Assembly: GCA_944326605.1 (NCBI GenBank)
Contig: CALVEM010000002.1
Span: 1 to 64,000, forward strand
Length of the DNA: 64,000 nt
Direction: 5' to 3'
From: Candidatus Gastranaerophilales bacterium
Lineage (GTDB): Bacteria; Cyanobacteriota; Vampirovibrionia; Gastranaerophilales; Gastranaerophilaceae
Shown: positions 52,123 through 61,348 of the stretch, piece by piece
Layout: every line of letters begins with the position of its first letter
Numbering within the stretch: position 1 is the first letter of the stretch
Notes under the pieces: model-generated
The model's input: the letters and a program-made list of their open reading frames with translations, nothing else
The model's database searches: none
Told to the model about the DNA's origin: nothing
Position numbers and translations under genes: made by a program

Positions 52123-52294
52123 AAGAAACCTCCTTTTTAAAACACACTTTATCTAACAATTTAAAACGACTGATATGTTTATTTTGACTAAAATAAATTT
52201 ATTTTTCAACATTTGTTACAAAACTTTACAATAAAATTGGAATAATTTTTTTTTGAGTGCCATCTTATTAATTAGAGAATAGGAGAAAAAAGTC

Positions 52295-55200
52295 ATGGGA
52301 TTTCAACAAGATACAATAATTTATATTGATGAGCAGGACAAATTAGATGCAAGCGCTGCAGCAAACGCGTTCGCTGATAAAAATGTGAAAAACAGAGCTT
52401 ACGTAAACACCCTCGGTGCAGAACTTGCTATGAAATATCTTGCCTCCGAAAATATCAGTGTTGATGATATATACAATATTCATTCAATAAAAAAAATTCT
52501 GGAAGAACTTGACATTTCAGATGTAATGCTTCCGAATATACATATTGACGTAAGAGTTATATTTGATGAAAACATTATATTTATCCCGAAATCTCATTTT
52601 AAATACAATCTTGTACCTGACATTTATCTTGTTTTTAACCTTGCAAAAGACTTTTCACATGTAAAATTTTTAGGATTTTTTGAACCGAAACTGATTAACA
52701 AAAATAATCAGAATAATGATTATTATTTTATAGAGAAAGAAAAGCTTAATCCTGTTTCCGACTTAAAACAATATATTGAAAACTTTAAAGGCAATACAAC
52801 AACAGGGGTCTCCGAACAGGATATTGAAAACTCCGAAAGAATAATAATGGCAATGGCTGACAATGATATTTCAGAGGATGAAAAACAGTATTTAATTAAA
52901 CAATTAACAAAAAGTGCCGAACTCAGAGATAAGTTTATTGAATACGAAAACTTTGAAACGCTGTCATACAAAGCCATGACAGATCCGCAAATTGAGAGAA
53001 ACGAACCGCAAGAAGAAACAGCTCAAACAGAGCCCGCCGACGAAATTACAGATGAAGTTCCGTCAGATATTATGCAGCCGGACGTTGAAATGCTTGACAG
53101 CATAGAAAATTTTGACAATCTTGATCTTGAAGCAGTTAATGAAAATGATATAAGTTTTCCTGAAGAAACTCCTGAAACATCAGAAGCAGATAAAGACAAT
53201 CTTATGGGAGATTTAGCTGAAACCGCAACTACTGCAGCCGCGGCTGCCACAGCCGGCACTGCAGCTCTGGCAGGAGAAGAATTACTTAATTTTACAGACA
53301 CAGGAGAAAAAGTTGCTGACGCTATTGATAACACTCTTGATATTGTAGATTCTGGAATAGAAATTGCAAAAGAACTTGTTAATGACAAAACAGATGCGCC
53401 GGAACCTATTGCCTTTGACGAAATTGACACTTCTACACTTGATAATATCCCTGATACAACAGATGACAACTTCGAGGAAGAAACAATATCTTTTGAAAAT
53501 ATTGAAACAGCTCAAACACAAAATAATATTGATTACATAGATCAAATTGATAACAAAATATCTTTTGATGATATTGAAACAGATGAACCAATAAAAGAAA
53601 CAGATACAGCATCATCACAAGATATATCTGATACAATTTCGCTTGATGATATAGACACATCTTTTATGGATGAAGCAGGAACAATAGCAAATATCGAAGA
53701 TGAACAAACCATATCTCTTGATGATCTGGATACCTCTAATATTACAGGAGAATTAGAAGAGATTGAAAACAATGAAGAAGATGTTGTTTCTTTGGACGAC
53801 ATAAATGAAAATGATGCTCTTGAAACAGATATTTCGGAAGAAATCACAAATGATGATGGGATACAAGCCGAAAATACTGCTGAAGAACTGCCGGAATTCA
53901 CGCAAACAGAAGATATTGCCGTTGGCAATGATTTAGAGGATTTCAATATTGAACCTCTTGAATTGCAGCAGGATACGGATGAGGAGCAGTCTCAAGAAGA
54001 AAATACCGACAATATTAATTTTGAAGCACTTGACAATGAATCTCCCGAACTACCTGAAACTCCTGTAACAGGTATTACAACCAATGAAATATCTCAGGAA
54101 GAACCTAAATCATCAAGTTTCGGTAAAAACCTGCTTGATAATATGGCCGAAGAGAATATGAATAGTATATCTGCTGATGATCTTGAACTTGATGAAACGC
54201 CTATAAGCCGGAATGCAGAAGAAATAACTTCTGATGAACTGCTTTCGCAAATTGATGATTTGTTAAACGTAAGTGCAGACACACACACTCAAGAAAGTGA
54301 TATCCAAACGGAAGCTCAGCCTATAGAGCCGCAAATAGTTGAAGAGGCTACTTCCCGAACAGAAGATGAATTGGATAGTATACCGGACATTGAATCTCTT
54401 GTTTCTTCTTCCGAAACTACCGAGCCGGCAGCAAGTTCCAATACACCACAGGAAGTTGAAACTCCTGAAGAGAATAACACAATTGCTACGGATGAAGAAC
54501 TTGCCGATACAACTCTGGATGAACTGCTTAATCTTACTGATGATACATCAGCAGAAAATACAGCTAACGAAGATGATAAATTGGGAGTACTGTTCAATGA
54601 TACAGATCCGACATCAGACACAGACATAGATAATATTTCAACTGATGACAACAGCCTGTCAACAGACAACGAACAGCAATCCGTTCCAGGCGCTGCATTT
54701 TTAAAACAGAAAAAAAACGGGAACACAAAAACGCTTATTACAGCAGCTGCATTAATAACAATACTTGCAGGCGCTTCCGCATTTGTGCTTTTAAAACCTA
54801 AATCAGATACCGCTTCTGATATAGAAACTGCAGCCCCTGCTGCCTCAGAAATTATAAATAAACCGGATCAGGAGCAAAACAACAACGAAAATATTCTGGA
54901 AACTAATGCCCCAACCATAAACAAAACAGCTGAGAAAAAAATTCAAAAAACAAAACAACAGGTAAAAGAACTGAAAAATACTACTGCGAAAAAACCGATT
55001 TCGTCAGAATCGTATCTGGAAGTTCAAAGACTTGTATGGGATGTGCCTGATGCACTCTCATACAGCCCCAAAATACAAAATTATTTGAGAACAGCAGGAA
55101 AGAGTATAAAACTTTCACTTTCTGCCGATTTATTACTTGCAACTGAATATGCTTATTCAAATCAGGTTAAAGTAGGATTGAAACTAAGTAAAGACGGTAA

Positions 55201-55354
55201 TATTCAGGAAGCTAACATAATTTCAAGCAGCGGTTCAACAGAAATTGATAACATTGTGTTACAATCTGTTAAAGATACATTAAACGTCGTAAAACCGCCC
55301 AGCAACGAGATTAGCACCCCTGATTTCAATTTAAATCTTATCATATATTTTTAA
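52295..55354 (+). CDS. Very acidic membrane protein with C-terminal TonB-like domain
   Basis: 1019 residues, AGGAG before ATG. Residues ~1-235 form a helical domain of unknown type. From ~240 to ~800 the chain is highly acidic and repeats a degenerate (I/V)S(L/F)DD(I/L)(D/E)T unit (about ten times between ~400 and ~500). One membrane helix lies at ~808-830, followed by a Lys/Gln linker and a TonB/TolA-like C-terminal domain (~910-1019: VKVGLKLSKDGNIQEANIISSSG). So the acidic part is cytosolic and the TonB domain periplasmic. First gene of a probable three-gene unit with a sigma-like factor and an AAA/TPR protein. Confidence 0.8.
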   Translation: MGFQQDTIIYIDEQDKLDASAAANAFADKNVKNRAYVNTLGAELAMKYLASENISVDDIYNIHSIKKILEELDISDVMLPNIHIDVRVIFDENIIFIPKSHFKYNLVPDIYLVFNLAKDFSHVKFLGFFEPKLINKNNQNNDYYFIEKEKLNPVSDLKQYIENFKGNTTTGVSEQDIENSERIIMAMADNDISEDEKQYLIKQLTKSAELRDKFIEYENFETLSYKAMTDPQIERNEPQEETAQTEPADEITDEVPSDIMQPDVEMLDSIENFDNLDLEAVNENDISFPEETPETSEADKDNLMGDLAETATTAAAAATAGTAALAGEELLNFTDTGEKVADAIDNTLDIVDSGIEIAKELVNDKTDAPEPIAFDEIDTSTLDNIPDTTDDNFEEETISFENIETAQTQNNIDYIDQIDNKISFDDIETDEPIKETDTASSQDISDTISLDDIDTSFMDEAGTIANIEDEQTISLDDLDTSNITGELEEIENNEEDVVSLDDINENDALETDISEEITNDDGIQAENTAEELPEFTQTEDIAVGNDLEDFNIEPLELQQDTDEEQSQEENTDNINFEALDNESPELPETPVTGITTNEISQEEPKSSSFGKNLLDNMAEENMNSISADDLELDETPISRNAEEITSDELLSQIDDLLNVSADTHTQESDIQTEAQPIEPQIVEEATSRTEDELDSIPDIESLVSSSETTEPAASSNTPQEVETPEENNTIATDEELADTTLDELLNLTDDTSAENTANEDDKLGVLFNDTDPTSDTDIDNISTDDNSLSTDNEQQSVPGAAFLKQKKNGNTKTLITAAALITILAGASAFVLLKPKSDTASDIETAAPAASEIINKPDQEQNNNENILETNAPTINKTAEKKIQKTKQQVKELKNTTAKKPISSESYLEVQRLVWDVPDALSYSPKIQNYLRTAGKSIKLSLSADLLLATEYAYSNQVKVGLKLSKDGNIQEANIISSSGSTEIDNIVLQSVKDTLNVVKPPSNEISTPDFNLNLIIYF

Positions 55355-55391
55355 TTATGCTATAATGTGATAAGAACAAGGAAACTTTGTA

Positions 55392-55967
55392 GTGGAATTA
55401 GCTCAGGACAAAATAAATTTAATAGAAAAAATTATAAAAAGTGACCGTAAATTCACAAATAATGAAGATTTGTATGATGACTTTTTTAATGAAACATGCA
55501 AACGTTCACTGCTTATTGTAAAAACAGTTACATCGGATGAAACTTTAGAAGCTTATTTAAGAAAAATTGCAACGACTTCTATTTTGAATGTATTAAAAAA
55601 CGAAGGCAGGTTAAGAAGAACCAGAAGCGGTTATATGTCAACAAATGAAGTTCCGCTGGAAACTGCTGTTTCTTCACATTTACCGGATTATTCACATGTG
55701 CAAATAAGCTATGCACCTATAGATATTCAGGAAACTCCAGAAGATCTTGCAGTGAAAAAAGACATTTTACAAAAAATAGTCAATACAGTATATAAAATTG
55801 ATAAAGAAAATCCTGATAAAAATTATTACAAACTCTACTATCTCAGATATGAAAAAGGTATGACACAAAACGAGATTGCACAAGATTTAAATCTTTCTCA
55901 ATCCGAAGTTTCCAAAAGATTATTTAAATTAATGGATAAAGTTAAACAGGCGTTTAACCAGGATTAA
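55392..55967 (+). CDS. Sigma-70/ECF-like factor
   Basis: 191 residues, GTG start with AAGGA nine bases upstream. Residues ~30-75 resemble sigma region 2 (DDFFNETCKRSLLIVKTV..LEAYLRKIATTSILNVLKNEGR); residues ~125-190 are region 4 with the HTH YEKGMTQNEIAQDLNLSQSEVSKRLFKLM. Overall length fits ECF sigma factors, but a standard anti-sigma gene is not adjacent. Lies 38 bases after the acidic TonB-like gene and 5 bases before the next, so it is co-translated. Confidence 0.8.
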   Translation: MELAQDKINLIEKIIKSDRKFTNNEDLYDDFFNETCKRSLLIVKTVTSDETLEAYLRKIATTSILNVLKNEGRLRRTRSGYMSTNEVPLETAVSSHLPDYSHVQISYAPIDIQETPEDLAVKKDILQKIVNTVYKIDKENPDKNYYKLYYLRYEKGMTQNEIAQDLNLSQSEVSKRLFKLMDKVKQAFNQD

Positions 55968-55972
55968 ATAAA

Positions 55973-58942
55973 ATGAAATGTCCAGTATGTAAAAAAACAA
56001 TTCCTGACAATGCGCTCAAATGCCCTTATTGTAAGGCTCGTACAGGTTTAATCTGTAAAAATTGCAATACGGTTAATTCTGTGTTTGATTTTACCTGCAA
56101 AAACTGCGGAAAAGAAATTTTAAAACTCTGTCCTAATTGCAAAAGCGTTAATTTTCCATCGGCTGATAAATGCCGTAAATGCGGATATAAATTTGAAAAA
56201 TATTCAGAAGTTAAAAAATCCGAAAACAAAAAAGCAAAACTTGAGTATCCGGCAAATCTTGTATCACAACAGAGTGCAAAAAATCTGCTTGTAAAAGGAA
56301 TACTTGCCAAAGATAAAAAAATTCTATCTCTCAGCGGGGAAAGAGGTTCAGGCAAAAGCCTTGTTCTGAAAGCTATAATGCAAAGTTTAAAAGATAAAAA
56401 TATTTCGTGGCTGTACGGTAAATGTACTCCGTTGACACAAATTACACCGGGCGGACTTATTCAGGATATACTGCTTAATATATTTAATCTTCCTAACTTC
56501 TGCATTAATAATCTGGACTTCAAAAAAAATGCTTCACAGTATTTTAAAAATGAATTTCCTAACATTAACAACAACGAAATTTTTGATTTATTAAATTTTC
56601 TTTATCCAGGAAAAGAAGGAACTTTTGAAAATATTGTTGCAGCCAAAAATAAAACTTTTGAATTTTTAAATAAAATATTTGACCGCATTACAAGCCTTAA
56701 TCAATTTGTATTCGTAATAGATAATTTTGATTTTATAGACGGCTTTTCATACGAATTTATAAGCAAATATATCAAAAAAGAAAACATCTGGGGGAATTTA
56801 AAACTTCTTCTAATATATAATGAACCCAAACCTTCTAAGGGGTACTTTTATTTTCCGGAAAATAATAAAGAAAAATTATATCTTGATATCGGACTTGCCC
56901 CGCTGGAGTTTCAACAAATGTTTTTGCTGGTCGATCAAAAAAGCAGAAAAATTGACGGCTTTCCGCAGCTTAATAATGCAGAATTGCAGGAAATATATAA
57001 AATCAGCGGCGGCAACCCATCATACATAAATCATGCTCTAAGTTTATGTTTTGACTGCCAGTTGTGCGGCAGAGAATTTGAAATTTCCACAACATTTACA
57101 GGTCTTCTGGAATACAGGCTGAAACTCTTGGAAGAACTTAATCCGATTGCATACGATATTCTGGTAGGTTCGGCAATCATAGGCGATAAGATAAATATGA
57201 ACCTTGTAAAAGAGATTTTTGAAGTTAATGATGAAACTTTTAGAGATATTTTGATTTATCTCAAAAAAATGGATTATATTAACCATGTTAATGACATTTA
57301 CTGCGAATTCAGCTCACTTACTCTATGGGAAACAATACTAAAAACTTCTAAAAATTCAGACAAATACGAAGAAATAAATAAAAAAATTCTTGAATATTTC
57401 GCAGGATTTACACTGAACTCAAATGCAATCCTCGGGGTTATAGCACAAAATCTAAAGCAGCCGCGTCTTGCTCTCGATATATGGACTAAAAATACCAAAC
57501 TTGCAGCATACGTAGGCGACTTAAATCTTTATGCAATTTCGCAGAAACAGTCAATGGCATTGATTAACGAACTTGATGAAACTGAAACTTTAAAAATCAG
57601 ATATAATATTTCGGAGCGTCTGGGCAAACTTCTTGCAAATTCAAACCCGACAGAAGCAATAGAATATCTGCCCGACGCAATTTCTAACGCACAGGCTGTA
57701 GGCGACAGCCCCAAAGAAATTGAACTTCTTGCATATATGTCATCATGCTGCCGCAAAACAGGAAATTATTTCGGCGAAGTTGAATGTGTTGATGCGGTTT
57801 TGAAAAAAGCCAAGCCTGAAAATGCCCTTGATATTGCACTTTTAAAATGTACAAAACTGAATGCGCTTTTAAATATCGGCAACTGCGGACAGATTATCAA
57901 TATGATAGACACGGAAATTATGCCTGTCTTTGATACATTTTTTGCAAAAAAACAAAATTTAAAAAATCCTCAAATGCCATTTATTTATGAAACATGGCTT
58001 AAGACATATTTAATACTTGCAAATGCGCTTGCGATTCAGGGGAATGACAGATCGTTTGAGGTTTTGACAATATTATTTGATATAATTGACAGAAACCAGA
58101 TACAGGATGAACTGTTTATTTGCAAATGTAAATTAACGCTGGCACTTGCAAATACGGTTAAAGGCAACTTCAAAGCCTCGGAACAAATGCTTGAGGATGT
58201 CTTAAAATCATACCGCGAAAACATTATGGATAATGAAACCATTATCCGCTGGAATTTTATCAATATCATCAATAATTTTCTGAGAAAACGCTATGACGGG
58301 ATGCAGGAAGATTTGTTCCAGATTGTAACTTTTGCAAACAACAACGGGGACAATTTTACCAAAAACATATTAAAAACGCTTCTGGGCAAAATGTTTAAAG
58401 ACAATGACAATACAAAACAGGCAATGGAGATCTATAATGATCAGATTGCATATTTTGCTAAAGAAAAAATGGCACTCGGTGCGCTTTTAACCTGGCTTTT
58501 AATAGCTGATGCGACTCTTGTTACAGAAGGTCCGAAAAATGCACTGGAAATTGCCGAGCAGGCACTTGAGGTGGCACAAAACCCGAAAATAGACAATTAT
58601 TTCTTTACTGTTCTGTTCAAAATGGTTATTGCAAAATGCTGCATAACACTTTCTGATTTTGATACGGCAAAAATCCATATAGAAAATGCAATCTTTATGG
58701 CAAAAAAATTCAATATGAATGACCTATTATCCCGCCTGTTCCTCCTTTACGGCAGCTATTTTCAAGAAATAGGTCTTATAAAATCCCCGCAGCAGCTTGA
58801 ATATTTGCAGGCAGCCGAAAAAATGTACAAACAGTCAGAAGCAACTATTAAACAAACTGAAAATAAATATGTATACTCTGAACTTCAAAAAGCCAAAGGG
58901 GTTCTTAAATCCTTCTGCCGCATGAATTATATCAAACTTTAA
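55973..58942 (+). CDS. Zinc-ribbon / AAA ATPase / TPR protein
   Basis: 989 residues. Residues 1-75 contain CxxC pairs at C3/C6, C17/C20, C28/C31, C42/C45, C53/C56 and C67/C70, i.e. three zinc ribbons in tandem. A P-loop ATPase follows: Walker A GERGSGKS at 122-129, Walker B FVFVID at 245-250. The rest (~400-989) is a run of TPR-like helical pairs. The layout recalls STAND-type/MalT-like signalling ATPases but has no DNA-binding end seen; it might act with the sigma-like factor. AGGA and ATG five bases after that gene. Confidence 0.83.
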   Translation: MKCPVCKKTIPDNALKCPYCKARTGLICKNCNTVNSVFDFTCKNCGKEILKLCPNCKSVNFPSADKCRKCGYKFEKYSEVKKSENKKAKLEYPANLVSQQSAKNLLVKGILAKDKKILSLSGERGSGKSLVLKAIMQSLKDKNISWLYGKCTPLTQITPGGLIQDILLNIFNLPNFCINNLDFKKNASQYFKNEFPNINNNEIFDLLNFLYPGKEGTFENIVAAKNKTFEFLNKIFDRITSLNQFVFVIDNFDFIDGFSYEFISKYIKKENIWGNLKLLLIYNEPKPSKGYFYFPENNKEKLYLDIGLAPLEFQQMFLLVDQKSRKIDGFPQLNNAELQEIYKISGGNPSYINHALSLCFDCQLCGREFEISTTFTGLLEYRLKLLEELNPIAYDILVGSAIIGDKINMNLVKEIFEVNDETFRDILIYLKKMDYINHVNDIYCEFSSLTLWETILKTSKNSDKYEEINKKILEYFAGFTLNSNAILGVIAQNLKQPRLALDIWTKNTKLAAYVGDLNLYAISQKQSMALINELDETETLKIRYNISERLGKLLANSNPTEAIEYLPDAISNAQAVGDSPKEIELLAYMSSCCRKTGNYFGEVECVDAVLKKAKPENALDIALLKCTKLNALLNIGNCGQIINMIDTEIMPVFDTFFAKKQNLKNPQMPFIYETWLKTYLILANALAIQGNDRSFEVLTILFDIIDRNQIQDELFICKCKLTLALANTVKGNFKASEQMLEDVLKSYRENIMDNETIIRWNFINIINNFLRKRYDGMQEDLFQIVTFANNNGDNFTKNILKTLLGKMFKDNDNTKQAMEIYNDQIAYFAKEKMALGALLTWLLIADATLVTEGPKNALEIAEQALEVAQNPKIDNYFFTVLFKMVIAKCCITLSDFDTAKIHIENAIFMAKKFNMNDLLSRLFLLYGSYFQEIGLIKSPQQLEYLQAAEKMYKQSEATIKQTENKYVYSELQKAKGVLKSFCRMNYIKL

Positions 58943-58987
58943 TATCTTTATTCAATATATTGATAATAAAAATATTTTGAATATGTA

Positions 58988-59034
58988 TTGACAAAATCAA
59001 GTTTAAGAGTTATAGTGTGAATACATAAAGGAGG
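58988..59034 (+). promoter_or_regulatory. Strong promoter and ribosome binding site of the His-rich gene
   Basis: TTGACA (58988-58993), 17-bp spacer, TATAGT (59011-59016), then AAAGGAGG (59027-59034) before ATG 59041. The near-consensus boxes suggest high expression. Confidence 0.8.
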
Positions 59035-59040
59035 TTAATT

Positions 59041-59331
59041 ATGCACGAATGTAATCACGATCATCATTGCAACAATGAAGGACACAGCTGCGGACACGGA
59101 GAAGGGCACTGCCACGGACATGGCGAAGAACACAATTGCCACGGCGGCGGCTGTCATGGTAAAGGGCAGTGGGGCGGAAGACGCGAAGGTGCAGGCAGAA
59201 AATGCGAAAATCCGAAAATCCCGTTTAACAGAAGATTAAATGAAGAATTAATCAACAAGTTAAAAACTTACGCCTTAGAAAACGGAATTACAGAAACCGA
59301 AGCACTGGAGCGCGCAATACAAAATTTATAA
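59041..59331 (+). CDS. Small His/Cys-rich protein with ribbon-helix-helix-like C-terminus
   Basis: 96 residues. The first ~42 hold about 17 His and 6-7 Cys in CNHDHHCNNEGHSCGHGEGH-type runs, a metal-binding (Ni, Zn or Cu) sequence. Residues ~43-60 (GKGQWGGRREGAGRK) are basic; ~63-96 (NRRLNEELINKLKTYALENG...EALERAI) resemble a ribbon-helix-helix DNA-binding or small dimer domain. Could be a metal-sensing regulator or a metal store. Followed by a hairpin repeat and terminator. Confidence 0.82.
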   Translation: MHECNHDHHCNNEGHSCGHGEGHCHGHGEEHNCHGGGCHGKGQWGGRREGAGRKCENPKIPFNRRLNEELINKLKTYALENGITETEALERAIQNL

Positions 59332-59346
59332 ACAGGATACTTTGTT

Positions 59347-59371
59347 CCCTTCTCCTTCGCAAGGAGAAGGG
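59347..59371. repeat. Hairpin repeat CCCTTCTCC/GGAGAAGGG
   Basis: Perfect 11-bp arms around CTTCG-type loop (59347-59371), then GGATGAGGTG, similar to the 45560 element. Confidence 0.75.
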
Positions 59372-59390
59372 CTGGGGATGAGGTGAATAT

Positions 59391-59427
59391 AAAAAATTCC
59401 CGCTTTATTCAAGCGGGAATTTTTTTA
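59391..59427. terminator. Bidirectional terminator
   Basis: AAAAAATTCCCGCTT stem to AAGCGGGAATTTTTTT, lying between the converging His-rich and GGGtGRT genes, usable in both directions. Confidence 0.88.
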
Positions 59428-59451
59428 TTTTAATATATTTTTTTATTTATA

Positions 59452-60456
59452 CTATTTACGAAGAGCACCGTCAACGGCTACCGCAACAGCTACTGTTGCA
59501 CCTACCATCGGGTTGTTACCCATACCGATAATACCCATCATTTCTACGTGTGCAGGAACTGATGATGAACCTGCAAATTGAGCATCACCGTGCATTCTGC
59601 CCATAGTATCAGTCATACCGTAAGAAGCAGGACCTGCTGCAACATTATCAGGGTGAAGAGTTCTTCCTGTACCGCCGCCTGATGCTACTGAGAAGTATTT
59701 ACGTCCGTTTTCCCAGCACCATTTTTTGTAAGTACCTGCTACAGGGTGTTGGAAACGGGTCGGGTTAGTTGAGTTACCTGTGATAGAAACATCAACACCT
59801 TCTTTAATCATAATTGCAACACCTTCTGATACATCATCAGCGCCGTAGCATCTGATTTCGCCTCTTTCGCCTTCAGAAAATCTCTGTTCTTTAACAATTT
59901 TTAATTCGCCTGTTTTATAATCATATTTAGTTTCAACAGATGTAAAACCGTTAATTCTTGAGATTACATAAGCTGCGTCTTTGCCTAAACCGTTCAAGAT
60001 AACTCTCAAAGGATTTTTTCTAACTTTGTTAGCGTTTCTTGCAATACCGATTGCGCCTTCAGCAGCTGCGAAAGATTCGTGACCTGCTAAGAAGCAGAAG
60101 CATTGAGTTTCTTCTCTCAAAAGCATAGCTGCAAGGTTTCCGTGTCCTAAACCAACTTTTCTTGTGTCACCTACAGAACCGGGTACGCAAAATGCTTGTA
60201 AGCCTTCACCGATTAAGCTCGCAGCTTCTGCAGCGTCTTTAGCCTGTTTTTTAAGTGCAATAGCGGCACCTAATGTATAAGCCCAAACAGCATTTTCAAA
60301 TGCGATAGGCTGAATTCCTTTAACAATAGCTTCAACGTCAATACCGTTTGATTTGCAAAGTTCCTGAGCTTCTTCCAAAGATTTGAAGCCGTATTCAGGT
60401 AACAATTTATTCAATTTAGCCTGACGTCTGTCTTGTCCTTCAAATTTTACTGTCAT
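59452..60456 (-). CDS. GGGtGRT protein
   Basis: 334 residues, matching the family named for SGGGTGRT (near residue 257-264). Also CFCFLAGHESFAAAEGAIGIARN and NPTRFQHPVAGTYKKW. The family is conserved across anaerobes, usually beside an iron-sulfur scaffold-like protein as here, and its function is not established. AGAGG before ATG. The next gene upstream on the same strand is that partner (112-bp gap containing a repeat). Confidence 0.93.
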   Translation of the reverse strand: MTVKFEGQDRRQAKLNKLLPEYGFKSLEEAQELCKSNGIDVEAIVKGIQPIAFENAVWAYTLGAAIALKKQAKDAAEAASLIGEGLQAFCVPGSVGDTRKVGLGHGNLAAMLLREETQCFCFLAGHESFAAAEGAIGIARNANKVRKNPLRVILNGLGKDAAYVISRINGFTSVETKYDYKTGELKIVKEQRFSEGERGEIRCYGADDVSEGVAIMIKEGVDVSITGNSTNPTRFQHPVAGTYKKWCWENGRKYFSVASGGGTGRTLHPDNVAAGPASYGMTDTMGRMHGDAQFAGSSSVPAHVEMMGIIGMGNNPMVGATVAVAVAVDGALRK

Positions 60457-60487
60457 TTTATTTTCCTCTTAATTTTTTATATTTTGT

Positions 60488-60552
60488 TACTGAGATCCTG
60501 AAACACGGAGGTCAATCCGACATTCAGGATGACATGTCATTCCGAATTTATT
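60488..60552. repeat. Compound palindromic repeat between the GGGtGRT gene and its partner
   Basis: GATCCTGAAACACGG...CATTCAGGATGAC and GTCATTCCGAATTTATTTCG... of the same family as 23432. Sits in the middle of what would be one operon. Confidence 0.72.
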
Positions 60553-60567
60553 TCGGAATCTCCTTTA

Positions 60568-61272
60568 CTATTCAACTCTCGGATCAATTTTCTTCACAGC
60601 TTCAGCAAATCTGCCGTAAGTGCTTGTGAATTTTTCAAGAGCTTCTTTCGGATCAACACCTTTTTTAACGGCGTCCATAAATTTGCCCATATGAACGAAT
60701 TTATATCCGATAATTTCATCATTTTTGTCAAGACCTAATTCAAGAACGTATCCTTCTGCAAGTTCAAGATATCTTGGTCCTTTTTGCTTAGTTGAATAAA
60801 TAGTACCAACCTGTGAACGTAAGCCTTTGCCTAAATCTTCAAGACCTGCGCCAACCGGCAAACCGTTATCAGAAAAAGCGGTTTGAGTTCTTCCGTAAAC
60901 GATTTGTAAGAACAATTCTCTCATAGCAACGTTAATAGCGTCACATACAAGGTCTGTATTAAGCGCTTCAAGAATAGTTTTACCCGGAAGAATTTCACCT
61001 GCCATAGCTGCAGAGTGGGTCATGCCTGAGCAGCCTATTGTTTCAACAAGTGCTTCCTGAATGATACCGTCTTTAACATTAAGAGTTAATTTGCAGGTAC
61101 CCTGCTGCGGTGCGCAGCATCCGCATCCGTGTGTCAAGCCGGAAATTTCTTTAATTTCCTTAACTTTTGTCCAATCGCCTTCTTGAGGGATAGGAGCAGG
61201 CTCGCCTTTAACGCCGCGTTTAACGCAGCACATTTCTTCTACTTCTTTTGTAATTTGTATACGATCCAACAT
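60568..61272 (-). CDS. Iron-sulfur cluster assembly scaffold-like protein (GGGtGRT partner)
   Basis: 234 residues. C-rich GLTHGCGCCAPQQGTCKL near 48-65 and IGCSGMTHSAAMAGEILPGKTILEAL near 82-107 correspond to the NifU N-terminal-like/TSCPD fold blocks with candidate cluster cysteines. Family members pair with the GGGtGRT gene in many anaerobes. GGGAG before ATG. Cellular target of the putative cluster is unknown. Confidence 0.85.
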   Translation of the reverse strand: MLDRIQITKEVEEMCCVKRGVKGEPAPIPQEGDWTKVKEIKEISGLTHGCGCCAPQQGTCKLTLNVKDGIIQEALVETIGCSGMTHSAAMAGEILPGKTILEALNTDLVCDAINVAMRELFLQIVYGRTQTAFSDNGLPVGAGLEDLGKGLRSQVGTIYSTKQKGPRYLELAEGYVLELGLDKNDEIIGYKFVHMGKFMDAVKKGVDPKEALEKFTSTYGRFAEAVKKIDPRVE

Positions 61273-61348
61273 TTTCTATACTCCCTTCGGTTATATACAA
61301 GACTATTGTATTTGCTGAAAGGAGCCAGTCAAGATTTTTAAAGGATTA

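Noticed and set aside
53023-54726. Several serine-rich minus-strand open frames
   Set aside because: Antisense shadows of the acidic repeat arm of the 52295 protein.
23432-60552. Scattered palindromes as a CRISPR array
   Set aside because: Units are single or paired, far apart, with no regular spacers and no cas genes.
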